Source: a virus. From it: 37,021 nucleotides of DNA. Position numbers and translations under genes: made by a program. The notes beneath the pieces are model-generated. The model was not told the DNA's origin, did not search any database, and worked only from the letters and a program-made list of their open reading frames with translations. Below are positions 13,146-19,200 of this stretch, in pieces. The DNA lies in the IMG/VR virus record IMGVR_UViG_3300025141_000310, positions 1-37,021 of that record, one strand, 5' to 3'. Numbering within the stretch: the first letter of the stretch is position 1; the number at the start of each line of letters is the position of its first letter.

Positions 13146-13247
13146 AGTATACGAGGCCGCCTCGTTTGTCCAACTTTATTTTTCACCTTTTTCGAAATCG
13201 GCCATTTCACCCCTGTTTTTGTGGGGCCAAATGGCCAAACTTTTTTT
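13146..13247 (-). promoter_or_regulatory. Promoter cassette C with a perfect spacer dyad
   Basis: Minus strand: -35 TTGGAC (13168-13173), 16-base spacer, -10 TATACT (13146-13151). The spacer contains a perfect palindrome, CGAGGC-C-GCCTCG (13152-13164), placed where a repressor would block RNA polymerase. Upstream is a larger hairpin: GGCCATTT (13200-13207) pairs with AAATGGCC (13229-13236) around the CCCC/GGGG dyad (13210-13226), followed on the plus strand by T 13241-13247. The cassette is nearly identical to cassette B. Confidence 0.7.
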
Positions 13248-13253
13248 CAGTCA

Positions 13254-13282
13254 GAGGGGTTGCGCCCTTTCGGGCGCCCCTC
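13254..13282. repeat. GC-rich hairpin after the gene at 13295
   Basis: GAGGGG-TT-GCGCCC-TTTC-GGGCGC-CCCTC forms a long stem with the same GAAA tetraloop (minus strand) as the 50-bp hairpin leaders. No T-run follows on the minus strand, so it may protect the 3' end of the mRNA. Confidence 0.55.
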
Positions 13283-13294
13283 GCCTTGCTGGCT

Positions 13295-14026
13295 TTAGGA
13301 AATCTCTGCCTCTAGTTTCGCGCTCACTTCCTTTGCTGCGGCAAGTTGTCTTTGTAATTCCTCGACCTTTTGCGCTGCCTGTTTTGCTTCGGCCTTTGCG
13401 GCCTCTTTTGCCTCTTCGGCTTGCTCTGCCTCTAGGCGTGCCTTGTATTCGATTTGCGTAACTCTCTCGCGCTCTTGGGTGATTGCTGCGGCCTTGTGAA
13501 CCTTTTCAATCAAAACAGGATCAACCAGCGTAAGGCGTGCGAATGATCCGCCAAGCCAATGAGCGCCGGGGCAAGTGTCAGTTACTTCTTGGCATTTATA
13601 TTCGTTGTCGAAATACCATGATTCCCAAGTTGCGCCCAGATTGTAACTCACCTCGGCGGCGTCAAGATAGATTTCTGCATTCCCAACTGTTTGGCTTTCT
13701 GCATTCCACGTGATCTCTTCAAGAAACTGGCGGGCATATTCTTCGGCAAGTTGCTGGAAGTCTTTTTTTGTTTTTGGCGCTTCGTCTGGGAAATCCTTTT
13801 CTCTCAATGAGGCATAATCACCAAGCCCCTCTTGCGGGATCATCAGTGTCTCATGCCTGTCCCATTTCATGCGCTCGCCTGTTTTTGTGCCGCGCACAAT
13901 TTCAGTCGTAGGCTTTTCAAAATACTTGCGCTTGTCGCTGGCTATGTCGGCGGTGTATTGCGCGAAGGTTTGGTCGAATGGGAACAATTCAATTTTGATC
14001 CCGTTTAGTGTATATTCTTTTTCCAT
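13295..14026 (-). CDS. Hypothetical protein with a C-terminal coiled coil
   Basis: The 243-residue protein begins MEKEYTLNGIKIELFPFDQT. The N-terminal 180 residues look like a soluble alpha/beta domain with several Trp residues (GATWESWYFDNEYKCQEV). The last 60 residues are an Ala/Glu/Lys-rich coiled coil (KARLEAEQAEEAKEAAKAEA). It is one of the larger accessory proteins. It has the 50-bp hairpin leader but not the MTND leader peptide. Function unknown. Confidence 0.6.
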   Translation of the reverse strand: MEKEYTLNGIKIELFPFDQTFAQYTADIASDKRKYFEKPTTEIVRGTKTGERMKWDRHETLMIPQEGLGDYASLREKDFPDEAPKTKKDFQQLAEEYARQFLEEITWNAESQTVGNAEIYLDAAEVSYNLGATWESWYFDNEYKCQEVTDTCPGAHWLGGSFARLTLVDPVLIEKVHKAAAITQERERVTQIEYKARLEAEQAEEAKEAAKAEAKQAAQKVEELQRQLAAAKEVSAKLEAEIS

Positions 14027-14073
14027 GTCTTTGGGTTTCTGTTGTTGTTCGTGGCGCCCTTTCGGGCGCCGGT
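14024..14073 (-). repeat. 50-bp hairpin leader, copy 2
   Basis: Identical to 11784-11833, with stem arms at 14053-14059 and 14064-14070. The downstream genes (13295-14026 and 11310-11786) are unrelated, so the leader has been copied without its gene. Confidence 0.7.
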
Positions 14074-14077
14074 TCGT

Positions 14078-14368
14078 TTAGTGTTGGTCGGCGATCGCTT
14101 GCGCGAGGTAGCCGAAAAAGTGATTCAAATTGCCGTTTGCAAAATCAATTTTGCGAATGATGTTTTCGACCTGCTTGCGCTCGGCGCCGGCCGTCGTGGA
14201 AATGTGACTGATCACGATTTCGGTGTCGATGATGTGGAGGTTCCCGGCGCGGTCGGTCTTTTCAAAAATTTCGGTGCTGATATTCTTCTCGGAAAAAAAG
14301 CGGTTGAGGTATGTGCCGGCTTTGAAAAGTTGGCTCCGGGTTTCTTGCTTGCTGTTGTCGTTCGTCAT
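14078..14368 (-). CDS. Hypothetical protein with MTNDNSKQ leader
   Basis: The 96-residue protein begins MTNDNSKQETRSQLFKAGTY. The body is helical with an Ile-rich middle (GNLHIIDTEIVISHISTTAG) and a second helix (AERKQVENIIRKIDFANGN). The ATG at 14368 lies directly below promoter B. No known family. Confidence 0.55.
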   Translation of the reverse strand: MTNDNSKQETRSQLFKAGTYLNRFFSEKNISTEIFEKTDRAGNLHIIDTEIVISHISTTAGAERKQVENIIRKIDFANGNLNHFFGYLAQAIADQH

Positions 14369-14376
14369 GTTGTTAA

Positions 14377-14479
14377 ATTATACGAGGCCGCCTCGTTTGT
14401 CCAACTTTATTTTTCACCTTTTTCGAAATCGGCCATTTCACCCCTGTTTTTGTGGGGTCAAATCGCTAAACTTTTTTTT
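14377..14479 (-). promoter_or_regulatory. Promoter cassette B with consensus -10
   Basis: Minus strand: -35 TTGGAC (14399-14404), 16-base spacer, -10 TATAAT (14377-14382), the full consensus. The spacer holds the perfect dyad CGAGGC-C-GCCTCG. Upstream are the CCCC/GGGG element (14441-14457) and, on the plus strand, T 14472-14479. It is almost base-for-base the same as cassette C over about 110 bp, suggesting recent duplication. Confidence 0.75.
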
Positions 14480-14657
14480 GTGGAATTGCTCTCATTAGAA
14501 ACGGGGCCCCCGGATTGCAAGGGCACCAGACCTTCCCGCGGCCGATTTCTTCATGGCCGCACTCAGGGCACCGTTGTGGTCTGGGCTTCGCCTTGCGGTT
14601 GATCTGTTCCAAGGTGGGGCGGGCGGGGGTGCGAGTGTTTCCAGTGTAGCGATTCAT
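14466..14657 (-). CDS. Small zinc-ribbon protein
   Basis: The 63-residue protein (MNRYTGNTRTPARPTLEQIN...) carries CPECGHEE and, after 11 residues, CPC, giving a three- or four-ligand zinc ribbon. The N-terminus is basic. Its start overlaps the end of the upstream gene by 4 bp (ATGA type), so translation is coupled. The end (PQKKV) reads through the A-run of cassette B. A nucleic-acid-binding role is likely by fold type only. Confidence 0.55.
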   Translation of the reverse strand: MNRYTGNTRTPARPTLEQINRKAKPRPQRCPECGHEEIGRGKVWCPCNPGAPFLMRAIPQKKV

Positions 14658-14836
14658 TTTCCGAAGGCTTGAGAAAGTTTGTCGAAATGGCCGGCGTGCG
14701 TTCCCATGTTGTTGGCGTGTTGCAACGCCCGAAACAGGCCGGCGGCCTCGTTAAATGTTTCGCACGTTTTGGCAGCGGCTAAATTCTGCTCCATTGTGGT
14801 TGAAACGACGTTCTGCTCTTTTCCGTTTTTCTTCAT
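14654..14836 (-). CDS. Hypothetical small protein
   Basis: The 60-residue protein begins MKKNGKEQNVVSTTMEQNLA and is mostly helical (AAGLFRALQHANNMGTHAGH). The leader AACAGAATTATG is shared with the genes at 11297 and 12883. It is coupled to the zinc-ribbon gene by ATGA. No family recognised. Confidence 0.5.
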   Translation of the reverse strand: MKKNGKEQNVVSTTMEQNLAAAKTCETFNEAAGLFRALQHANNMGTHAGHFDKLSQAFGK

Positions 14837-14864
14837 AATTCTGTTGGTTGGGGGTTAGTTGGTT

Positions 14865-15143
14865 TTATTCTTTTTCCATTGTGGCGATTATGGAATTCAG
14901 ATTGTGCCGTATCCCCCACAATGGAGATAAAACGCTTTTGCGGTAGCCTTTAGTGGCCCCGGCTTTTTCGTCGCGGGCTTGTTGGTTTGTTTCGTCCGCG
15001 ATTTTTTTGTTGAGGTGGCGAAGTTCCTCGCGGCAAGCCATTGCGATTAGTTGTCTCCGAGGCCGATCAAGTTCGATGTTCATGCTGTAGTTGGTGTCGA
15101 TCTTCATGGCCTCGGTTTGGTTCGTGCTGTTGTCGTTCGTCAT
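14865..15143 (-). CDS. Hypothetical protein with MTNDNSTNQ leader
   Basis: The 92-residue protein begins MTNDNSTNQTEAMKIDTNYS. After the leader it is helical and basic (RPRRQLIAMACREELRHLNK), with a second helical segment (IRHNLNSIIATMEKE). It is the first gene of the accessory region as transcribed, directly below promoter A. A later in-frame ATG (MKIDTNYS) could be the ancestral start before the leader was added. Function unknown. Confidence 0.55.
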   Translation of the reverse strand: MTNDNSTNQTEAMKIDTNYSMNIELDRPRRQLIAMACREELRHLNKKIADETNQQARDEKAGATKGYRKSVLSPLWGIRHNLNSIIATMEKE

Positions 15144-15151
15144 GGTGGAAA

Positions 15152-15242
15152 TCTATACCAAGCCGCTTCGTTTCGCGAGCTTTATTTTTAGGGGTGAAAT
15201 AAAAGGCTTGTTTTTGAGGGGTGAAACGACGAAACTTTTTTT
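15152..15242 (-). promoter_or_regulatory. Promoter cassette A (diverged, extended -10)
   Basis: Minus strand: -10 TATAGA (15152-15157) preceded by TGG, an extended -10; the -35 (CTCGCG) is lost. The spacer dyad changes to AAGC-C-GCTT, with a compensating base-pair change relative to B and C (G-C to A-T). A variant CCCC/GGGG element is at 15205-15221 and a GACGAAA/TTTCGTC hairpin at about 15228-15246. Confidence 0.5.
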
Positions 15243-15320
15243 CGTCATTCTGTTGACGTTCTGGCTGCCGGCTGGGTTTTCGGTCGTTCGTTACCCGGTC
15301 GGTGGTCTTTTTTTATCGAA

Positions 15321-15347
15321 AACCGGGCCCCCATGAAAAGGGGGTTT
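15321..15347 (-). terminator. Possible weak terminator after the lysis cassette
   Basis: The minus strand has CCCCC-TTTTCAT-GGGGG followed by CCCGGTTTTCG just after the lipoprotein stop. The stem is short and the T-run only four bases, so termination may be partial. It would separate the late operon from accessory promoter A. Confidence 0.35.
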
Positions 15348-15351
15348 GCCT

Positions 15352-15606
15352 CTAGGGCGTTTCAGCCGGCAAGCCGCCGGCATACCACCCCGCCGGCAAG
15401 TGCACTTTGTTGGCGCTACGTACCCACCTCCCGGCCTTTTTATAGTAGACGTGCCCCTTTACGTCATCGGCCAATCTCACGACGTCCTGAGTGGTATCAA
15501 CGAAAATGACGTCCGGGCTTGAAACGCAGCTAGTCGCGCAGATCGTCAAGGTCGTCACGAATATGACGGCGCCAGCGCTCGCGTAATTTTTCAGGGGTCT
15601 CGGCAT
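15352..15606 (-). CDS. Small lipoprotein, possible outer-membrane spanin
   Basis: The 84-residue protein begins MPRPLKNYASAGAVIFVTTL and has a signal-peptide-like hydrophobic stretch ending ICATSC, a plausible lipobox with Cys at about residue 27. The mature part is short (VSSPDVIFVDTTQDVVRLAD). ATG 15606 is chosen to give a normal lipoprotein signal; a longer upstream start adds 16 basic residues. It overlaps the end of a small upstream gene out of frame, as Rz1-type outer-membrane spanins overlap Rz. The mature part is not proline-rich, so the spanin call is tentative. Confidence 0.5.
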   Translation of the reverse strand: MPRPLKNYASAGAVIFVTTLTICATSCVSSPDVIFVDTTQDVVRLADDVKGHVYYKKAGRWVRSANKVHLPAGWYAGGLPAETP

Positions 15607-15688
15607 CGGTCGCGGTATCTTTTCGCGCCACCCGTTCCTTGACCAATTCGGCAAGGAGCGAAAGCAGCGCCTTTAAAAAAGCGGTCAC
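15530..15688 (-). CDS. Small helical protein overlapping the lipoprotein gene
   Basis: GTG at 15688 overlaps the holin stop (TAGTGA) and opens a 52-residue frame VTAFLKALLSLLAELVKERV followed by a charged helix (KLRERWRRHIRDDLDDLRD). The N-terminus is only mildly hydrophobic. Its position between holin and lipoprotein, and the 77-bp overlap with the latter, is where an inner-membrane spanin would be, but a clear transmembrane segment is missing. It could be a short holin-associated protein. Confidence 0.5.
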   Translation of the reverse strand: MTAFLKALLSLLAELVKERVARKDTATDAETPEKLRERWRRHIRDDLDDLRD

Positions 15689-15900
15689 TACTTTTTAATC
15701 TTCGCGAGACCTCGGCTTACGCCATAACCCATGGCACTCAAGGCCCCGGCAATCAGGGCCGCGGCCTTGTTGGCCGTGCCGGCCGCGTCGGCGCCAAGGT
15801 CAATCACGCCGGCGCCCCAGAGGATGGAGAAAACTCCACACAATGAGCAAAGCCAAAACTCTGTCGATTTGATTCCCGGTTTCATATTTTCTTCAGCCAT
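15688..15900 (-). CDS. Holin
   Basis: The 70-residue protein begins MAEENMKPGIKSTEFWLCSL, a start typical of a small phage holin family, with one hydrophobic helix at about 16-35 (CSLCGVFSILWGAGVI) and a second Ala-rich one at about 45-62 (ANKAAALIAGALSAMGYGVS), ending in a basic tail (GLAKIKK). It would accumulate in the inner membrane and open holes to trigger lysis. The start at 15900 has the best Shine-Dalgarno in the window, AAGGAG 8 bases upstream, whereas most genes have none. It overlaps the upstream small membrane gene. Confidence 0.75.
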   Translation of the reverse strand: MAEENMKPGIKSTEFWLCSLCGVFSILWGAGVIDLGADAAGTANKAAALIAGALSAMGYGVSRGLAKIKK

Positions 15901-16057
15901 TTTTTTTCTCCTTATTATCAATTTCTAGTTTTTCGCGTAGCGCTTCCTCTACGCCGTTTTGTAAAAGCCCGAGGCCAACCGTCAGCAAAATCCAAAGAAT
16001 TGACCCCAGAAAAAACCCGCAAGCGCCCCCAACAAATAAAGCCTGTGCGGTGCTCAT
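15893..16057 (-). CDS. Small membrane protein of the lysis cassette
   Basis: This 54-residue protein starts MSTAQALFVGGACGFFLGSI, has one long transmembrane helix (residues about 5-33, through LWILLTVGLGLL) and a charged cytoplasmic tail (EEALREKLEIDNKEKKNG). Its ATG overlaps the TGA of the upstream gene (ATGA), and its 3' end contains the Shine-Dalgarno of the holin gene. Rz-like inner-membrane spanin or holin-modulating protein are the reasonable options. Confidence 0.6.
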   Translation of the reverse strand: MSTAQALFVGGACGFFLGSILWILLTVGLGLLQNGVEEALREKLEIDNKEKKNG

Positions 16058-16269
16058 CGTTTTGATAAAAGTTGATCTAATTTCTCCTCGATCCGGTCGA
16101 GCCGGTCATGCAAATCAATCTCGCTTTGTTTCATTCGAGCAAGTTCAATTTCGATTTGTGTCATTCGGCTTTGGCCATCGTCCAGCATGGTTAAAATTCG
16201 TTTAATGAAAAACCCGCAGACCGCTACCGCGAGAGCCATGCCGGCCTGTATTATTTCTATTAGTTCCAT
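16054..16269 (-). CDS. Membrane-anchored coiled-coil protein (XhlA-like)
   Basis: The 71-residue protein begins MELIEIIQAGMALAVAVCGF, a single N-terminal transmembrane helix, followed by a heptad-patterned helix (LHDRLDRIEEKLDQLLSKR). The layout resembles holin-associated XhlA-type proteins or inner-membrane spanins. It is the first gene of the lysis cassette and is directly preceded by a copy of the 28-bp late motif (16272-16299). Confidence 0.6.
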   Translation of the reverse strand: MELIEIIQAGMALAVAVCGFFIKRILTMLDDGQSRMTQIEIELARMKQSEIDLHDRLDRIEEKLDQLLSKR

Positions 16270-16271
16270 CT

Positions 16272-16299
16272 CTCTACTAATACCCTAGGTGTCAACCTT
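16272..16299 (-). promoter_or_regulatory. 28-bp late boundary motif, copy 1 (before lysis genes)
   Basis: On the minus strand it begins AAGGTTGACACC and ends TTAGTAGAG, two bases before the ATG at 16269. The stop codon TAG of the tail fibre lies inside the motif. Other copies are at 27162-27189, 30155-30182, 33102-33129 and 33952-33979. Confidence 0.7.
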
Positions 16300-19200
16300 T
16301 TGCATCTTCATTTTTGGGATATTCCAAAAAGCATTGTTAAACTCTGCTTGCGCTTTTGTGCGCGGTTCATGGCGCACATCTTTGCGGCCTTTGCGAATCC
16401 CACTTAGGTGCATCACAATTGTTTCGGGCACCTTGGTAATTGTATTCACCTCCGCAAAAATCATATTCCCTTCAATTCTGAATCCTACCAGTGCCGGGTC
16501 AGAGCACGAATGGCCCACAACCTGAATCGAATCAGGCTCGCAGGAATGATGATACTCAGAGCACATCTCTGCCTCGGTGATGTTTTTGCCGTTTGGATAA
16601 ATTGTTTGAACATCATCAAACCGAACCTCTGGTGATTCAGTACAGTAAACCGCGACATAAGAATCAGGGTCAGGGTCATTTGATTTTACAATGGCAGATT
16701 TATCAGCCGAAAAATCGAGGCCACCGGCTGATGTCGAAATGATGATTGAAGCATCGGTTGACTCAAAAGTTGTAGTGGTGCCGGTTTGTATCGCGATGGT
16801 GCCGTCATCAGCTTCGATGTCGAAAAGGTCAGTGCCCAGCTCCAGCTCACTGTTAATTGTTACGTCACCGGTGCCACTACCGCCCGTTGATGAGATAGTT
16901 ATATTATCACCCGCAATTATCGAATCTACACCACCACCACCACCGGCATCGGCCCAAACGGGTGAACCGGATGAAATCGTCAGCACTTGGTCATCGTCAC
17001 CGGCGGCGAGTCTTTGGCAACTGTTCGTGTCGTAACCGTAAAGAATGTCGCCCGCGGCCCAAGCGGATTGACCGGTGCCGCCATATACTTCATTCAAGAC
17101 ACCGGCCATCGTAATGGTGCCCGCTGCTGTTATCGGGCCACCGCTGAATGTTAATCCTGTTGAACCTCCAGCCACTTGAACTGATGTAACCGTGCCTTCA
17201 TATTCATCGGTTGAATCAATCGTGACGGTGCTCCCGGCGCCACCATCGGTGATCGAAATGTTGGTGCCTGCGGTCAGGACACGTTCTTCATCCAAATCAG
17301 CGTGGGCTGACAGGACAACATATTCAGCTTGAATGGCTGCGGCTGGATCGGCCCACGCAGCCACACCGTTTGTCTCGTGAACCGTCAGAACTTGGTTTGC
17401 TGAACCAATCCCCAAGCGACCTAAACTATCGGTTGACGGTGATGAAAGAATATCACCCTTTGTATATGAACCGGTGCCGGTGCCGCCATAACCCACCGCC
17501 AAAGTGCCGCCCAAAGTGATTGTCCCGCTGGATGTAATGGGGCCCCCGGTAGTGGTCAGGCCAGTTGATCCACCGGACACCGCAACGCTAGTGACCGTGC
17601 CCCCGGCTTCAGAGCTAATTGCCACATTGCTGGCAGACGTCACGCGGCCATAATCATCAACAGTAACCTGAGCCACATTATCCGCATCGCCATAAGTGCC
17701 CGCTGTGACCCCTGAAGTGCCAAGCGCAATTGTGCCGCTGGCCGTAATTGTGCCGCCGGTTAATCCGGTGCCCGCAGTTACACTTGTGACCGTGCCGTCA
17801 TATTGATCGGTTGAATTAATCGTGACGGTGGTGCCACTCACGCTGGTCGTGACATTAGTGCCGCCGCTGAAAGTCAAAGTGCCTGCCGTGGTGATAGCCG
17901 TGCCGCTGCCTGAGTCTGCCGCCGCTGTGATGCTCGTGACCGTGCCGCTGCCTGATCCACTTCCATCAGCAGCCGCAGTAATTCGGCCTTGCGCATCAAC
18001 TGTTATGTCAGCAGAGGTATATGACCCGGCAGTCACCGCCGTGTCATCCAGATTGACAGTGATTGTGCCGCTGCTTGTAACCGGCCCACCAGATGAAGTT
18101 AAACCCGTGCCCCCGGCCACGGTCACCGATGTAACGGTGCCTTCATATTGATCGGTTGAATTGATCGTGACGGTGGTGCCACTCACGCTGGTCGTGACGT
18201 TAGTGCCGCCGCTGAAAGTCAAAGTGCCTGAAGATGTGATTGCGGTGCCGCTGCCCGCGTCTGCCGCTGCGGTGATACTTGTTACCGTGCCCCCGGCTGA
18301 ACTGCTAATTGCCACATTGCTGGCAGACGTCACGCGGCCATAATCATCAACAGTAACCTGAGCCACATTAGAATCATCGCCATAAGTGCCCGCTGTGACC
18401 CCTGAAGTGCCAAGCGCAATCGTACCCGTGGCGGTGATTGTGCCGCCGGTTAATCCGGTGCCCGCAGTTACACTTGTGACCGTGCCGTCATATTGATCGG
18501 TTGAATCAATCGTGACGGTGCTTCCCGCACCCCCATCGGTGATCGAAATGTTGGTGCCAGCAGTTAACACCCGCTCATCGGTTAGCGTGCCATCAGTTGC
18601 CAGAGTTACATATTGCGCGTCAGCAGGGGCACCAGATGAGCTACTGCCATCTGCTGCTGAAGTGATTCGTCCTTGCGCATCAACTGTTATGTCAGCAGAG
18701 GTGTAGCTGCCCGGTGTCACCGCCGTGTCAGCCATCGATATTGTGCCGCTGTCGGTAATTGCTCCACCCGTCAATCCGGTTCCGGTGTCCACGCTGGTCA
18801 CCGTGCCTTCATATTCATCGGTCGAATTGATAGTGACGTCACCGGTGCCATCCCCACCCGTTGAAGAGATAGTTACATTGGTGCCTGCAATTATCTTTGT
18901 CACCCCACCCCCACCCGCTGCCCACGATGGAAGGCCACTTGCAACGGTCAACACATCATCGGTTGAACCAATTCCCAAAACGTCCAATGTTGGAATGCCA
19001 CCGGTTGCATCTGAGCAGTATATGATGTCCCCCTCGGTGTATGAGGTAGCACTCAAACCAGTGCCGCCGTAGTCAGCGAGGAGCACCGATGAATCGGCCA
19101 CCGAAATTGTGCCGCTGCTTGTAACCGGCCCGTTTTCAAATGCTAGGCCGGTTGAGCCACCGTCCACGTCCACACTGGTAACCGTGCCTTCATATTCATC

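Noticed and set aside
13200-13247. Hairpin plus T-run as terminator of the minus-strand genes
   Set aside because: The T-run is on the plus strand, so it could only stop antisense transcripts; no plus-strand genes were found.
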